A DNA stretch of 64,000 nt, taken from positions 1 to 64,000 of the forward strand of contig JAHJVE010000004.1 of NCBI GenBank assembly GCA_018828385.1, given 5' to 3'. Of this stretch, positions 1-11,079 are shown in pieces. The notes below the pieces were generated by a model. That model was not told the origin of the DNA. It did not search any database and was given only the letters and a program-made list of their open reading frames with translations. The translations under genes and the position numbers were made by a program. The DNA is from Gammaproteobacteria bacterium (GTDB lineage: Bacteria > Pseudomonadota > Gammaproteobacteria > Burkholderiales > Rhodocyclaceae). Position 1 is the stretch's first letter, and the number at the start of each line of letters is the position of its first letter.

Positions 1-1
1 G

Positions 2-385
2 ACCAAGTCCGAACGGCCCGAACTCGGTGCCGCCAAGATCATCGTTTCCGGTGGCCGTGGTCTGGGCAGTGGCGAGAACTACCACACCCTGCTCGAACCG
101 CTCGCCGACAAGCTCGGTGCGGCGCTCGGAGCCTCCCGCGCTGCCGTCGATGCCGGCTTCGTGCCGAACGACTACCAGGTCGGCCAGACCGGCAAGATCG
201 TTGCGCCGCAGCTCTACATCGCCGTCGGTATCTCGGGTGCCATCCAGCATCTGGCCGGGATGAAGGAGTCGAAAGTCATCGTCGCCATCAACAAGGATCC
301 CGATGCACCGATCTTCCAGGTGGCGGATTACGGCCTCGTCGCTGATCTGTTCGAAACCATTCCGGCCCTCGTCGCCGCCGTCTAA
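2..385 (+). CDS. etfA: Electron transfer flavoprotein alpha subunit, C-terminal part (5' truncated by window edge)
   Basis: The frame is open from the first bases to the TAA at 383-385. The translation has the C-terminal FAD-binding signature of ETF-alpha: [11 protein letters not shown] near the start, then [30 protein letters not shown] and a YGLVADLFE tail. ETF-alpha with ETF-beta accepts electrons from acyl-CoA dehydrogenases and passes them to ETF-QO. The next two genes are exactly such a dehydrogenase and ETF-QO, so this is the third member of one operon. The N-terminus lies outside the window. Confidence 0.95.
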   Translation, partial: TKSERPELGAAKIIVSGGRGLGSGENYHTLLEPLADKLGAALGASRAAVDAGFVPNDYQVGQTGKIVAPQLYIAVGISGAIQHLAGMKESKVIVAINKDPDAPIFQVADYGLVADLFETIPALVAAV

Positions 386-408
386 ACAAGAAACACGGAG
401 AGAAACCC

Positions 409-2187
409 ATGAGCACCTATATCGCCCCGATTCGCGACATGCAGTTCGTCCTCAACGAAGTGGCCGGCCTCGAAGAAATCTGCGCCCTGCCCGGTAACGA
501 GGAATGTTCCGTCGATCTCGTCGAGTCCATCCTCGACGAAGCGTCCAAGTTCGCCACCGGCGTCCTCGACCCGATCAACAGCGTGGGCGACCGCGTCGGC
601 CACGTCTGCAAGGACGGTGTCGTGACGACGGCGCCCGGTTTCAAGGAAGCCTACAAGCTGTTCGCCGAAACCGGCTGGAACTCCATGCCCTTCTCGCCGG
701 AATTCGGCGGTCAGGGCCTGCCGGCCGTCGTCTCGATGGCTGTCAATGAAATGTGGAAGGGCGCCAACATGGCCTTCGGCCTGTGCCCGATGCTGACCGG
801 CGGCGCCATCGAAGCCATCGCCCACCACGCTTCCGACGAACTCAAGCAGAAGTATCTGCCGAAGATGATCGAAGGCACGTGGACCGGCACGATGAACTTG
901 ACCGAGCCGAATGCCGGTTCCGATCTGGCCGCCATTTCCTCCAAGGCCAAGGCCGTCGGCGATGGCACCTACCTGGTCAGCGGCACCAAGATTTTCATTA
1001 CCTGGGGCGAGCATGACGTCGCCGAGAACATCATTCACCTCGTGCTGGCCCGCCTGCCGGACGCGCCGCCGGGACTCAAGGGCATTTCGCTGTTCCTCGT
1101 GCCGAAGTTCCTGGTCAATGACGACGGTTCGCTCGGCAAGCGCAACGACCTGATCTGCGCCTCCATCGAACACAAGCTCGGCATCCACGGCAGCCCGACT
1201 GCCGTCATGTCCTACGGCGAGAACGAAGGCGCCGTCGGCTACCTGATCGGCGACGAGAACAAGGGCATCGGCTACATGTTCACGATGATGAACCACGCCC
1301 GCGTCAATGTCGGCCTCGAAGGCGTCGGAATTGCCGAACGCGCCTACCAGCATGCGCTGTGGTACGCCCGCGAACGCGTGCAGGGCAAGATCATTGGCGA
1401 CGCCTCGGGCGAGAAGAAGACCATCCTGCATCATCCGGATGTCCGTCGCCTGCTCATGGACTGCAAGTCGCGCACCGAAGCCATGCGCACGCTGGCCTAC
1501 TACACTGCCGCCAACATCGACCGCGCCCATGCCGGCAACGCCGCCGCCCAGGCCCGTGTCGATCTGCTGACCCCGGTCGTCAAGGGCTGGAGCACGGAGC
1601 AGGGCGTCGAGCTGTCTTCGGCCGCGCTGCAGGTCTTCGGTGGTGTCGGTTTCGTCGAGGAAACCGGTGCGGCGCAGTACTACCGCGATTCACGCATCAC
1701 GACCATCTACGAAGGCACGACGGCAATTCAGGCCAACGACCTGGTCGGCCGCAAGCTGGCCCGCGAGAAAGTGCCGGGCGCCGCCATGAAGGCGCTCGTC
1801 GCCGAAATGACGGCCGATGCCGAGGTCTTCGCGGCCAACGCCCAACTGGCCGGCATCGCTGCGCATTTGAAAAATGGCATCAATGCCCTGTCGACCGCAG
1901 CAGACTGGATCGTCGCCAACTACGAGAGCAACCCGCAGGCTGTCCATGCCGGTTCCGTGCCTTTCCTCAAGCTGACCGGCATCGTCGTCGGCGGCTGGCT
2001 CATGGCCAAGTCGGCCGCCATTGCCGTCAAGCACATTGCTGAAGGTACGACCGACGACTACTACAAGGCCAAGCTGGCCACGGCGACTTACTTCGCCGCC
2101 CACCAGCTGCCGTTCGCCGCTGCCTACTCGGCTGAAATGACCGGCGGTGCCGACTCGGTGTTCGCCCTGCCGGAAAGCCTGTTCTGA
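409..2187 (+). CDS. Acyl-CoA dehydrogenase (long form with C-terminal extension)
   Basis: This 592-residue flavoprotein oxidises an acyl-CoA to the 2-enoyl-CoA and passes electrons to ETF. The N-terminal helical domain is followed by the FAD/substrate motif [12 protein letters not shown] around residue 162 and the catalytic-base motif IYEGTTAIQ (Glu about 435). About 130 further residues follow, typical of the long subfamily that includes DmdC-like and medium/long-chain enzymes, so chain length cannot be assigned. GGAGAG precedes the ATG at 409. It lies 23 bp after etfA and 2 bp before the ETF-QO gene, which argues for one transcript. Confidence 0.93.
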   Translation: MSTYIAPIRDMQFVLNEVAGLEEICALPGNEECSVDLVESILDEASKFATGVLDPINSVGDRVGHVCKDGVVTTAPGFKEAYKLFAETGWNSMPFSPEFGGQGLPAVVSMAVNEMWKGANMAFGLCPMLTGGAIEAIAHHASDELKQKYLPKMIEGTWTGTMNLTEPNAGSDLAAISSKAKAVGDGTYLVSGTKIFITWGEHDVAENIIHLVLARLPDAPPGLKGISLFLVPKFLVNDDGSLGKRNDLICASIEHKLGIHGSPTAVMSYGENEGAVGYLIGDENKGIGYMFTMMNHARVNVGLEGVGIAERAYQHALWYARERVQGKIIGDASGEKKTILHHPDVRRLLMDCKSRTEAMRTLAYYTAANIDRAHAGNAAAQARVDLLTPVVKGWSTEQGVELSSAALQVFGGVGFVEETGAAQYYRDSRITTIYEGTTAIQANDLVGRKLAREKVPGAAMKALVAEMTADAEVFAANAQLAGIAAHLKNGINALSTAADWIVANYESNPQAVHAGSVPFLKLTGIVVGGWLMAKSAAIAVKHIAEGTTDDYYKAKLATATYFAAHQLPFAAAYSAEMTGGADSVFALPESLF

Positions 2188-2189
2188 TC

Positions 2190-3833
2190 ATGACCATGCG
2201 CACCGATCGCGATGCGATGGAATACGATGTCGTGATCATCGGCGGCGGCCCTTCGGGGCTGTCGTCGGCGATCCGCATCAAGCAACTGGCCGAGCAGAGC
2301 GGCAAGGACGTCTCCGTTTGCCTGCTCGAAAAGGGCTCGGAAATCGGCGCCCACATTCTGTCCGGCGCCGTGCTCGAACCCCATGCGCTGGCCGAACTTT
2401 TCCCCGACTGGGAGGACCGCGGCGCGCCGCTCAATACGCTGGCCGGTGAAGACAGGCTGCTCTTTCTGACGGAAGCAGGCGCTTACAAACTGCCGACCCC
2501 GCCGCAGATGGGCAACCACGGCAACTACATCATCAGCCTGGGCAATCTGGCCCGCTGGCTCGGTGAGCAGGCCGAGGCGCTGGGCGTCGAAATCTACCCG
2601 GGTTTCGCCGCCGCCGAAGTGCTTTATCACGAGGATGGTTCGGTCAAAGGCGTCGCTACTGGCGACCTCGGCATCGGCAAGGATGGCCAGCCCGGTCACA
2701 ACTTCCAGCCGGGCATGGAACTGCACGCCAAACAGACCATCTTCGCCGAAGGCTGCCGCGGTTCGCTGACCAAGGAGCTGTTCGCCCAATTCAATCTGCG
2801 CGACGGCGTCGATCCGCAGACCTACGGCATCGGCATCAAGGAGCTGTGGGAAATCGATCCGGCCAAACATCAGCCGGGGCTCATCGTGCACTCCGTGGGC
2901 TGGCCGCTGACGTCCGACACCTACGGCGGCTCCTTCCTCTATCACCTGGAAAACAACCTGGTCGCCATCGGCATGGTTGTCGGTCTCGACTACAAGAATC
3001 CCTGGCTGTCGCCCTACGAGGAATTCCAGCGTTACAAGACGCATCCGGCCATCCGTGGTTTCTTCGAAGGCGGTCGGCGCATTTCCTACGGCGCCCGCGC
3101 GCTGTCCGAAGGCGGCTATCAGTCGGTCCCCAAGCTGACCTTCCCGGGCGGTCTGCTCATTGGCGACACGGCCGGCTTCCTCAATGTGCCCAAGATCAAG
3201 GGCACGCACATGGCGATGAAATCGGGCATGGTCGCCGCCGAAGCGGTCTTCGAGCATCTCGCCAAGGACAACGCCGGGGCGGAAGCCACCGAGTACGCCG
3301 AGCAGATCAAGAAATCGTGGTTGTGGAGCGAGCTCTATCAGGTCCGCAACATCCGCCCGGCCTTCAAGTGGGGCCTGTGGGGCGCGCTGGCCTACGGCGC
3401 CATCGACACCTACGTCTTCAAGGGCAAGGCGCCGTGGACACTGCGTAATCATGACGACCACAGCCAGTTGGGCGAAAAGAACACTTATCCGAAGATCAGC
3501 TATCCGAAGCCGGATGGACAACTCACCTTTGACCGCCTTTCGTCGGTCTTCCTCTCGGCCACCAACCACGAGGAAAACCAGCAGACGCACCTGCGGCTCA
3601 AGGATGAAAGCGTCGCCATCAGCGTCAACTACGCCAAGTACGGCTCGCCCGAAACGCGTTACTGCCCGGCCGGCGTGTACGAAATCCTCGGCGAGGATGA
3701 AGGCAAGCCGCGCCTCCAGATCAACGGGCAGAACTGCCTGCATTGCAAGACCTGCGACATCAAGGACCCGACCCAGAACATCAACTGGACGGTGCCGGAA
3801 GGTGGCGGTGGGCCGAACTATCCAAATATGTAA
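2190..3833 (+). CDS. etfD: Electron transfer flavoprotein-ubiquinone oxidoreductase
   Basis: ETF-QO moves electrons from reduced ETF to the quinone pool at the inner membrane. The 547-residue protein begins with a Rossmann FAD motif ([10 protein letters not shown], about residues 11-20). It carries the family motif [16 protein letters not shown] mid-protein and ends with a [4Fe-4S] site, CPAGVYE then [12 protein letters not shown]. Length and domain order match the family. An in-frame Met at 2214 is an alternative start. With the preceding dehydrogenase and etfA it completes a beta-oxidation electron path to quinone. Confidence 0.95.
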   Translation: MTMRTDRDAMEYDVVIIGGGPSGLSSAIRIKQLAEQSGKDVSVCLLEKGSEIGAHILSGAVLEPHALAELFPDWEDRGAPLNTLAGEDRLLFLTEAGAYKLPTPPQMGNHGNYIISLGNLARWLGEQAEALGVEIYPGFAAAEVLYHEDGSVKGVATGDLGIGKDGQPGHNFQPGMELHAKQTIFAEGCRGSLTKELFAQFNLRDGVDPQTYGIGIKELWEIDPAKHQPGLIVHSVGWPLTSDTYGGSFLYHLENNLVAIGMVVGLDYKNPWLSPYEEFQRYKTHPAIRGFFEGGRRISYGARALSEGGYQSVPKLTFPGGLLIGDTAGFLNVPKIKGTHMAMKSGMVAAEAVFEHLAKDNAGAEATEYAEQIKKSWLWSELYQVRNIRPAFKWGLWGALAYGAIDTYVFKGKAPWTLRNHDDHSQLGEKNTYPKISYPKPDGQLTFDRLSSVFLSATNHEENQQTHLRLKDESVAISVNYAKYGSPETRYCPAGVYEILGEDEGKPRLQINGQNCLHCKTCDIKDPTQNINWTVPEGGGGPNYPNM

Positions 3834-3857
3834 TTGAAACCAGGTTGGCCGGGCAAT

Positions 3858-3897
3858 CCCACGGTCAACCGGAAAAAAACACAAAAAACGAGAACAG
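3858..3897 (+). repeat. Dispersed 38-bp repeat, copy 1 (diverged 3' half)
   Basis: The head CCCACGGTCAACCGG and the first A-tract are intact. The GGCC/AAAATT half is degraded to an A-rich tract. It sits between the ETF-QO gene and the acetate-permease pair. Confidence 0.8.
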
Positions 3898-3935
3898 CAC
3901 AGCCGTATCAACTACCCATCAATTCAGGAGGGATC

Positions 3936-4250
3936 ATGTCTCAACCCAATATCCAGGCAAGGATCCGGAGCAATCCGAAATTTGCCGAAATGGTCGGCAA
4001 GCGCACGCGCTTTGCGATCATCCTTTCATTCGTCGTGCTGGTGCCTTACTACAGCTTCATGATGATCACCGCCTTCAATCCGGCCTGGCTTGCCCAGCCG
4101 ATCAGCGAGGGCAGCATCATCACCCTCGGCTGGCCGATCGGCGTCTTCCTTGTCGTCGGCGCCTGGCTGACCACCGGCATCTACATCAGCCGCGCCAATG
4201 GCGAATTCGATGCGCTCAACGAACAGATCCTCCGGGAGTCCGCCAAATGA
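3936..4250 (+). CDS. yjcH: DUF485 inner-membrane protein (YjcH-like)
   Basis: This 104-residue protein has two predicted membrane helices ([19 protein letters not shown] and a [20 protein letters not shown] region), the layout of DUF485. DUF485 genes almost always precede acetate/solute:cation symporters, as here. The ATG at 3936 has a strong AGGAGGG upstream. It overlaps the next gene by 4 bp (ATGA), implying translational coupling. Its role is probably assistance to the permease, which is known only by association. Confidence 0.9.
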   Translation: MSQPNIQARIRSNPKFAEMVGKRTRFAIILSFVVLVPYYSFMMITAFNPAWLAQPISEGSIITLGWPIGVFLVVGAWLTTGIYISRANGEFDALNEQILRESAK

Positions 4251-5914
4251 AGCGCTCACTCATCGCCCTCGCCGCCGGCTGTCTGCTCGCCTTCGCCGCC
4301 ATCGCCGCTCCCGGCACGCTGGAAGGCGTCCAGAAGCAGCCGATCAACGTCAGCGCCATCGCCATGTTCCTGGTCTTCGTGCTGTTCACCCTCGGCATCA
4401 CCTGGTGGGCCTCGTCCCGCAACAAGTCCACCGCTGACTTCTACACCGCTGGCGGCGGCATCACCGGCTTTCAGAACGGTCTGGCCATTGCCGGCGACTA
4501 CATGTCGGCTGCCACCCTGCTCGGCCTGACCTCGCTGGTTTACGCCAAGGGCTTCGACGGCTTCATCTACACCATCAGCTTCTTCGTCGGCTGGCCGATC
4601 ATCCTTTTCCTGATGGCCGAACGCCTGCGCAATCTTGGCAAATTCACCTTTGCCGACATCGCCTCCTACCGTCTCGACCAGAACCGCATCCGCACTTTTG
4701 CCGCCTTCGGCTCGCTGACGGTTGTCTGCTTCTACCTCATCGTCCAGATGGTCGGTGCCGGCCAGCTCATCCAGCTCCTCTTCGGTCTGGAATACACCTA
4801 CGCCGTGATCGCCGTCGGCCTGCTCATGATGGTTTACGTCACCTTCGGCGGCATGACCGCGACGACCTGGGTGCAGATCATCAAGGCCTGCCTGCTGCTC
4901 GGCGGCGGCACGACCCTCATGCTGCTCGCCTTCAGCCGTTTCGATTTCTCCTTCACCAACCTGTTCACCCAGGCCGTTGCCGCCCACAAGTCGGGCATCG
5001 CCATCATGGCGCCGGGCAAGCTGATGGCCGATCCGGTCTCCGCCGTGTCGCTGTCGCTGGCCCTGCTTTTCGGCACCGCCGGCCTGCCGCACATCATGAT
5101 GCGCTTCTTCACCGTGCCGAACGCCAAGGAAGCCCGCAAATCGGTGTTCTTCGCCACCGGCTTCATCGGTTTCTTCTTCCTCGTCGTGATCATCCTCGGC
5201 ATTTCGTCCATCGTCATCGTCGGCCAGGATCCGCAATTCTTCGAAGGCGGCGTCATCGGCGGCAAGCTGATCGGCGGTGGCAACATGCCGGTCATGCACC
5301 TGGCCAAGGCGGTTGGCGGCGACGTTTTCCTCGGCTTCCTGTCGGCGGTCGCCTTCGCCACCATCCTCGCCGTCGTTTCCGGCCTGGCCCTGGCTGGCGC
5401 TTCGGCCATCGCCCATGACCTCTACGCCCGCGTCATCAAGAAGAATCAGGCGACCAGCGCCGAGGAAATGCGCGTCACCAAGATCGCCTCGGTCGGCATC
5501 GGCCTTGTCGCCATCCTGCTCGGCCTGCTCTTCCGTGATCAGAACATCGCCTTCCTGGTCGCGCTGACCTTCGGCGTTGCCGCTTCGGTCAATTTCCCCA
5601 TCCTCATCCTGTCCATGTACTGGAAGGGCCTGACCACTCGTGGCGCCCTGTGGGGCGGCATTGCCGGCCTGCTGTCTGCAGTCACTCTGGTCATCCTGTC
5701 GCCGGCCGTCTGGGTCAAGGTGCTGGGCAATGCCCAGGCCATCTTCCCCTACGACCACCCGGCCATCATCTCGATGACCACGGCTTTCCTGGTCACCTGG
5801 CTGGGCTCGGTCACCGACAAGAGCGCCCGCGCCAGCAGCGAAGCGGACGCCTTCGAAGAGCAGTACATCCGCGCCCAGACCGGGCTCGGTGCCGCCGGCG
5901 CCCACGCGCACTAG
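4247..5914 (+). CDS. actP: Cation/acetate symporter
   Basis: This 555-residue sodium:solute symporter family protein has an N-terminal signal-like segment ([20 protein letters not shown]) and about 13 hydrophobic helices. It carries the ActP-typical [20 protein letters not shown] and [18 protein letters not shown] motifs. It imports acetate and possibly glycolate or other short monocarboxylates. The ATG overlaps the DUF485 stop. A strong terminator follows at 5967. Substrate is inferred from the pairing with DUF485 and motif similarity. Confidence 0.93.
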   Translation: MKRSLIALAAGCLLAFAAIAAPGTLEGVQKQPINVSAIAMFLVFVLFTLGITWWASSRNKSTADFYTAGGGITGFQNGLAIAGDYMSAATLLGLTSLVYAKGFDGFIYTISFFVGWPIILFLMAERLRNLGKFTFADIASYRLDQNRIRTFAAFGSLTVVCFYLIVQMVGAGQLIQLLFGLEYTYAVIAVGLLMMVYVTFGGMTATTWVQIIKACLLLGGGTTLMLLAFSRFDFSFTNLFTQAVAAHKSGIAIMAPGKLMADPVSAVSLSLALLFGTAGLPHIMMRFFTVPNAKEARKSVFFATGFIGFFFLVVIILGISSIVIVGQDPQFFEGGVIGGKLIGGGNMPVMHLAKAVGGDVFLGFLSAVAFATILAVVSGLALAGASAIAHDLYARVIKKNQATSAEEMRVTKIASVGIGLVAILLGLLFRDQNIAFLVALTFGVAASVNFPILILSMYWKGLTTRGALWGGIAGLLSAVTLVILSPAVWVKVLGNAQAIFPYDHPAIISMTTAFLVTWLGSVTDKSARASSEADAFEEQYIRAQTGLGAAGAHAH

Positions 5915-5966
5915 TCACTCTGCGGACGAGATACGGGAAAGCAGTACCCGTTGTCTCATCGCTTTC

Positions 5967-5989
5967 GGGGCCTTCGGGCCCCTTTTTTT
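5967..5989 (+). terminator. Rho-independent terminator of yjcH-actP
   Basis: A perfect 6-bp stem GGGGCC/GGCCCC closes a TTCG tetraloop and is followed by seven T. It ends the acetate permease operon. Confidence 0.93.
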
Positions 5990-6051
5990 GTCCAGGCCGG
6001 AAGGATCACCCCCCAGCCTGAACGAAGGATTAGAATCACCCCATAGCCCCC

Positions 6052-9000
6052 ATGAGTCCCCAGATGGCCTTGCCTCTTACTCCCCCGGTGTCCTCCCCGA
6101 TGAATTCAATCGATATTTTCCCCTGGGATGACAACTTCAATACGGGACTGCTCACGGTCGATGAGCAGCATCGCAACTTGGTTCGCCTGCTCAATGAGCT
6201 GGCCGGCCACGTTGCCTTCAAGTCCGATGAATTCATGCTCGACCGCCTGTTCGATGAACTGGCCGAATACGCGGTCTACCATTTCGAGTCGGAAGAGGCG
6301 ATCTGGCGCCAGTATCTGCTCGACGACCCGGGCGAGGCGGCGCACCGCAAGACCCATGTCGCCTTTGTGAACGAAGTCGGGCGCATGCGCGAGGGGCTGG
6401 CGACGCGTCCGCTGATGGACGTTGCCGAAGAAACGCTCGGCTTCCTTGCCCGCTGGCTGGCCTCGCACATTCTCGAGACGGATCGCTACATGGCCTACAC
6501 CGTTCTCGCCATTCAAGAGGGGTTGACCGTCGACGCCGCGAAACGCCGCGCCAAGGAGGAGATGGGCGGGACAACGCGGACCCTGATCGACATCATCCTG
6601 GCGATCTACAGCACCTTGTCGAGCAACACCCTGCGCCTCATGCGCGAGCTGGCCGAACACCGGGTGGCCGAGACGGCGCTGATCGATGCCAAGGCCGCAC
6701 TGGAACAGTCGGAAAGCCTGTTGCAGACGGTGGTGAGTGCCGTTCCGGTGCGCATCTTCTGGAAAGATCGCGACCTCAACTACCTGGGCTGCAATCCCAT
6801 TTTTGCCAGTGATGCCGGCAAGGCATCGCCGCAGGAACTGATCGGGCGCAGCGATTATGAAATGGGCTGGGCGCCCGAAGCCGATCTGTATCGCGCCGAC
6901 GATCGCAAGGTCATCGAAGCCGGTGTCGCCAAGCTCAACTACGAAGAGCCGCAGACGACGCCGGATGGGAAAATCATCTGGCTGCGCTCGTCCAAGGTGC
7001 CGCTGAGGGGTGCCAACGACCAGACTATCGGTGTTCTCGGCATGTACGAAGACATCACCGAGCGCAAGGAGAGCGTCGAGGCGCTCAAGGAAAGCGAGGA
7101 GCGGCTGCGTCTGGCCCTGCACGCAGCCAACCAGGCCTGGTTCGACCTCGATCTGAAAACGGGGGCGGTGGTCGTCAGCCCGAACTATCCCCGCATGCTG
7201 GGCGAGGACCCCGGCGAATTCAAATCCAGCCTGGCTACCTGGCTGGACCATATTCACCCCGACGACGTCGAGGCGCTCAAGCTGCAATTCGACCGCTGCC
7301 TCAAGCACCCGGGGGCGCAAAGCATGGAGTACCGGCGCCAGACCCGTGCCGGCGGCTGGATCTGGATCCAGTCGGTCGGCGAGGTGGTCGAGCGGGATGC
7401 CGAGAATCGGCCGCTGCGCATGATCGGCATCCATACCGACATTTCCGAGCGCAAGAAATCGCTGCACGAACAAAACAGGCTCCATCGGGCCTTGCGTCTG
7501 CTCAGCGAGTGCAACCTGGCACTGGCCAGAAACGACAGCGAAAAGCAGCTGCTCAACGATGTTTGCCAATTGATCGTCAAGGCCGGCGGCTATATGAGCG
7601 CCTGGGTCGGCTATGCCGAGCACGATGCAGCAAAAACCGTTCGCCCGGTCGCCGAGTCGGGCTGCGCCGAGGGCTATCTGGAGAAGGCGCGAATTTCCTG
7701 GGATGGCGTCAGCAAATACGCCGAGGGACCGTTGGCCCGGACCATCCATTCCGGCCGGCCGCAAATCAACCAGGCCCTGCAGGCCAATAATCGACAGGAA
7801 CCCTGGCGTCTCGCCGCGATCCGCCAAGGCTACCAGGCCGCCATCGCCCTGCCTTTGAAGCAGGGCGAAAGCGTCATCGGTGGCCTCTGCGTTTATGCCG
7901 CCGAATCCCATGCCTTCGGGCCCGACGAGGTCGGTTTGCTCGAGGAGCTGGCGTCGAACCTGAGTTTCGGCATCACCGGCCTGCGGGCCCGGGCCGAGCG
8001 CGCCAAAGCGGAGGCGGCCAACAAGGCCAAAAGCACTTTCATCGCCAACATGTCGCACGAGATACGGACGCCGCTCAACGCCATCAGCGGCATGGTGCAC
8101 CTGCTGCGTCGCTCGAGCGTCACGGTGGAGCAGGACAGCCGTCTCGAAAAGATCGATGCGGCTGGTCAGCATCTGCTCGAAATCATCAATTCAGTGCTCG
8201 ACCTTTCGAAAATTGACGCCGACAAGCTCGAACTCGAAGACAGCGCGATCGATATCAACGCCATCCTCGACAATGCCGTGGCCATGGTGCTCGACAAGGC
8301 CAGAGCCAAGAATGTCGCCTTGCTGGTCGATCATGTCCCGCCGCTGCCGTTGCGCGGCGATCAGACCCGGCTGCAGCAGGCGGTGCTGAACTATCTGTCG
8401 AATGCCGTGAAATTTACCGACGCCGGCCGGATCGAGATCGGCTGCCGGATCGTCGAAGCGACGCCGGACGACGTCCTGATCCGCTTCGAGGTCCGCGACA
8501 GCGGTATCGGCATTCCCGCCGAAGTCTTGCCCAGACTGTTTTCGGCTTTCGAGCAGGCCGACAATTCGACCACCCGCAAATACGGAGGGACCGGGCTGGG
8601 TCTGGCCATCACCCGGAAAATCGCCCAGCTCATGGGCGGCGATGCCGGCGCTGACAGTCTTCCCGGGCAAGGCAGCACCTTCTGGTTCACCGCTCGGCTC
8701 AAGCTCTCAGGCCCGGTCCGGGAGGAACCGGCGGAAGCCTCGGCGGAGGATATCGAGGCGATGCTCAGGCGTGATTTCGCGGGGCGCCGCATCCTGCTCG
8801 TCGAGGACGAGCCGATCAATCGGGAAATCGCTCACATGCTGCTCGAGGACGTCGCCCTCGTCGTCGATCTCGCCAACGACGGCATCGAAGCCGTCGCCGC
8901 CGCTGCCGGGCAGTCCTACGACATCGTGCTCATGGACATGCAGATGCCGCGGATGGACGGTCTCGAGGCGACCCGGCGAATTCGCCAACTGGCCGACTAC

Positions 9001-9159
9001 GGCCGGACGCCGATCATCGCCATGACCGCCAATGCCTTCGTCGATGACCGTCAGCGCTGCCTGGCGGCCGGGATGAGCGATTTCATCGCCAAGCCGGTCA
9101 ATCCGGATGTGTTGTTTGCGACCTTGCTCAGGAGCCTCGTGGCGCCGCGCGAAAGCTGA
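6052..9159 (+). CDS. Hybrid sensor histidine kinase with N-terminal hemerythrin domain, two PAS, GAF and receiver
   Basis: This 1035-residue protein begins with a bacteriohemerythrin domain (about residues 20-150). Di-iron ligands are visible in VDEQH, YHFESEE, HRKTH and HILETD. Two PAS domains follow (about 225-350 and 350-480), then GAF (about 490-650) and HisKA with [10 protein letters not shown] (His about 669). Next come HATPase_c ([16 protein letters not shown]) and a C-terminal receiver with LMDMQMP (Asp about 962). No transmembrane helix was seen, so it is probably cytosolic and may sense O2, NO or redox through the di-iron site. No SD is clear at 6052, and an in-frame ATG at 6100 is an equally good start. 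No partner regulator is adjacent. Confidence 0.93.
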   Translation: MSPQMALPLTPPVSSPMNSIDIFPWDDNFNTGLLTVDEQHRNLVRLLNELAGHVAFKSDEFMLDRLFDELAEYAVYHFESEEAIWRQYLLDDPGEAAHRKTHVAFVNEVGRMREGLATRPLMDVAEETLGFLARWLASHILETDRYMAYTVLAIQEGLTVDAAKRRAKEEMGGTTRTLIDIILAIYSTLSSNTLRLMRELAEHRVAETALIDAKAALEQSESLLQTVVSAVPVRIFWKDRDLNYLGCNPIFASDAGKASPQELIGRSDYEMGWAPEADLYRADDRKVIEAGVAKLNYEEPQTTPDGKIIWLRSSKVPLRGANDQTIGVLGMYEDITERKESVEALKESEERLRLALHAANQAWFDLDLKTGAVVVSPNYPRMLGEDPGEFKSSLATWLDHIHPDDVEALKLQFDRCLKHPGAQSMEYRRQTRAGGWIWIQSVGEVVERDAENRPLRMIGIHTDISERKKSLHEQNRLHRALRLLSECNLALARNDSEKQLLNDVCQLIVKAGGYMSAWVGYAEHDAAKTVRPVAESGCAEGYLEKARISWDGVSKYAEGPLARTIHSGRPQINQALQANNRQEPWRLAAIRQGYQAAIALPLKQGESVIGGLCVYAAESHAFGPDEVGLLEELASNLSFGITGLRARAERAKAEAANKAKSTFIANMSHEIRTPLNAISGMVHLLRRSSVTVEQDSRLEKIDAAGQHLLEIINSVLDLSKIDADKLELEDSAIDINAILDNAVAMVLDKARAKNVALLVDHVPPLPLRGDQTRLQQAVLNYLSNAVKFTDAGRIEIGCRIVEATPDDVLIRFEVRDSGIGIPAEVLPRLFSAFEQADNSTTRKYGGTGLGLAITRKIAQLMGGDAGADSLPGQGSTFWFTARLKLSGPVREEPAEASAEDIEAMLRRDFAGRRILLVEDEPINREIAHMLLEDVALVVDLANDGIEAVAAAAGQSYDIVLMDMQMPRMDGLEATRRIRQLADYGRTPIIAMTANAFVDDRQRCLAAGMSDFIAKPVNPDVLFATLLRSLVAPRES

Positions 9160-9169
9160 GGCCGGCCCG

Positions 9170-9208
9170 ATTTCGTTTTTCAGCCTTTTTCCGGGTTGAC
9201 CGTAGCAA
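9170..9208 (-). repeat. Dispersed 38-bp repeat, copy 2, overlapping the 3' end of the ClpX-like gene
   Basis: Read on the minus strand it starts TTGCTACGGTCAACCCGG and ends GAAAT. Its first half is translated as the last residues and stop codon of the ClpX-like gene (9180). Confidence 0.88.
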
Positions 9209-10193
9209 TCTCGGCGCGCTCGAACAGCGAGCGGATGACGACCCGGCGGATGCCGGGATTGTCCGGTACGGCGTACATCACGTCGGTCATCATCTCCTCG
9301 AAGATGCCGCGCAGGCTGCGCGCCCCGGCCTTGTACTCGATGGCCAGCTCGGCCATCTGGCGGAAGACGTCGGGGGCGACCTGGAGATCCACGCCGTCGA
9401 CCGCCAGCATGGCGCGGAACTGGCGGTAGATGGCGTTCTTCGGCTCGGTCAGGATGCGCACCAGCATGTCCTGGGAAAGATCGTGCAGGCGGGTGACGAT
9501 GGGCAGGCGGCCGGCGAATTCGGGGATCAGGCCGAATTCGAGCAGGTCGGTCGGTTTGACGCGGGCGTTGAGGCGTTCGAGGATTTTCTGGTCTTCGCCG
9601 TCGGCGGTCGAAATGAAGCCGAAGGTGTGCGTCCGGGTCAGGATGTGGTCGAGGCCGACAAAGGCGCCGCCGCAGATGAACAGGACGTTGGTGGTGTCGA
9701 TGTGGCGCCCGTCCTTGAGCCGCACCGGCGCGCCTTCCATGATCTTGAGCAGGGCGTGCTGGACGCTTTCGCCCGAGGTGGCGCGGGCCTGGCCGCCGAT
9801 GGCCTTGAGCTTGTCGACTTCATCGACGAAAACGATGCCACGCTGGGCTCGTTCGATGTCGCCGTTGGCGCGGTCAATCAGGCGATGCAGGATGGCTTCG
9901 ATCTCGTCGCCGACAAACTGCGTCTGGGCCAGCGAAGTGGCGTCGGCGGTAACGAAAGGCACATCGAGAATGCGCGCCAGCGTGTCGCAGAGCAGGGTCT
10001 TGCCGGTGCCGGTCGGGCCGATGAGCAGGATGTTGCTTTTGGTCAGTTCGACGCTGTCGACCGCAGCATTTGCCGCCATGCGCCGGTAGTGGGCGTAAAT
10101 GGCCACGGCCAGCGTGCGCTTGGCATCTTCCTGACCGATGACGTGTTCGGAAAGCTGGCGGACGATTTCGCTGGGTTTGAGCAGCAATGACAT
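9180..10193 (-). CDS. ClpX-like AAA+ unfoldase lacking the N-terminal zinc-binding domain
   Basis: The 337 residues align with the AAA+ core of ClpX: EHVIGQEDAKRTLAVA, Walker A GPTGTGKT (about 65-72), Walker B IVFVDEVDK, and the sensor region EFGLIPEFAGRLPIV. The C-terminal subdomain has GARSLRGIFE. The four-cysteine zinc-binding domain of canonical ClpX is absent. The start at 10193 is supported by GGAGGA 7 bp upstream; longer frames would add an unrelated leader. Where ClpX has its IGF ClpP-docking tripeptide, this protein reads FGF, so ClpP binding is possible but unproven. The last residues (ATVNPEKG) come from the dispersed repeat. Probably a paralogue, with the main clpX elsewhere. Confidence 0.85.
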   Translation of the reverse strand: MSLLLKPSEIVRQLSEHVIGQEDAKRTLAVAIYAHYRRMAANAAVDSVELTKSNILLIGPTGTGKTLLCDTLARILDVPFVTADATSLAQTQFVGDEIEAILHRLIDRANGDIERAQRGIVFVDEVDKLKAIGGQARATSGESVQHALLKIMEGAPVRLKDGRHIDTTNVLFICGGAFVGLDHILTRTHTFGFISTADGEDQKILERLNARVKPTDLLEFGLIPEFAGRLPIVTRLHDLSQDMLVRILTEPKNAIYRQFRAMLAVDGVDLQVAPDVFRQMAELAIEYKAGARSLRGIFEEMMTDVMYAVPDNPGIRRVVIRSLFERAEIATVNPEKG

Positions 10194-10321
10194 CGGAAAA
10201 TCCTCCAGGGTGTGAATTAATCGAGCCTGGCGATGCAGGCTGCTTTGATAAAGTCCATTGGTCATTCAACTGTCAATAATGCTTATTGTGCGACCTGGCG
10301 GGTTGCCACGGGGAGAAAAAA

Positions 10322-11023
10322 ATGAAAATTCTGAAGGCGATTCTGGCTGTTTCGCTGTCATCACTGTGCTTTGGGGCATCGGCTGGCGTCGTCAGCCTGT
10401 ATGAAGCGGCCGGGCCGTTCGCCATTAGCAGCAACAGCGACAACGCGGTACCCAAAATGGCGCTGTCGTCAATAGTGGGAGACGACCTGCTGGTCGACTT
10501 CTCCGTGGCTTTCAACGGCACAGTCGACGCCAACAATTTCCTCGGGCTGTGGTTTGGCTACGATGCGCCAGGGACGGCAAACGACAAGAACCTGACTGGG
10601 GCGCACACCTCCGGGCCGAACATCGGGGTCAAGACCCAGCTCGGTTCAGGAAGTGATCTGTTTGTCCGGAATACCGGAACCAATGCTTCCTGGCTGACCG
10701 GCGGCAACATTACTCCGGGGCAGACCTATCGGCTTTTCGCTCACCTCTACAAGAGTAGCGGTTCAGCAACGTTCAACCGTTTCGATGCCTGGCTTGATCC
10801 ATCGGATGCGGAGATCGCCTCGTTGAGCGGCGCAGATGCCACGTCCAGTCTCAATTCCGGGCTGCAGGCGATCAATGTATTCGGCTTTCGCTCGGCGAAC
10901 CTGTCCGGAGACACGATAACGGTATCAGGCCTGCGCATTCAGGCCATTCCGGAGCCCGGTGTGCTGGCCCTGGCCGGCCTTGGTCTGGCCGGCTTGCTGG
11001 TCAGCAGGCGCCGCATGTCCTGA
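10322..11023 (+). CDS. PEP-CTERM sorting-signal exported protein
   Basis: This 233-residue protein has a Sec signal peptide (ILKAILAVSLSSLCFGASA). The C-terminus is a textbook PEP-CTERM tripartite signal: IPEPG, a hydrophobic helix (VLALAGLGLAGLLV), then SRRRMS. Such proteins are processed by an exosortase and go to the cell surface or exopolysaccharide matrix. The middle is an unrecognised beta-rich domain. The start at 10322 has GGGGAG upstream. The exosortase is not in the window. Confidence 0.9.
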   Translation: MKILKAILAVSLSSLCFGASAGVVSLYEAAGPFAISSNSDNAVPKMALSSIVGDDLLVDFSVAFNGTVDANNFLGLWFGYDAPGTANDKNLTGAHTSGPNIGVKTQLGSGSDLFVRNTGTNASWLTGGNITPGQTYRLFAHLYKSSGSATFNRFDAWLDPSDAEIASLSGADATSSLNSGLQAINVFGFRSANLSGDTITVSGLRIQAIPEPGVLALAGLGLAGLLVSRRRMS

Positions 11024-11040
11024 GGGGCAAGGCAGCATCA

Positions 11041-11078
11041 AGCAAGAAGAGGCGCCAAGGCGCCTCTTCTTGCTTTGG
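11041..11078. terminator. Bidirectional terminator between the PEP-CTERM gene and minE
   Basis: A perfect 16-bp inverted repeat (AGCAAGAAGAGGCGCC and its complement) with a 2-base loop lies exactly between two convergent genes. T-tracts are weak on both sides. Confidence 0.85.
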
Positions 11079-11079
11079 C

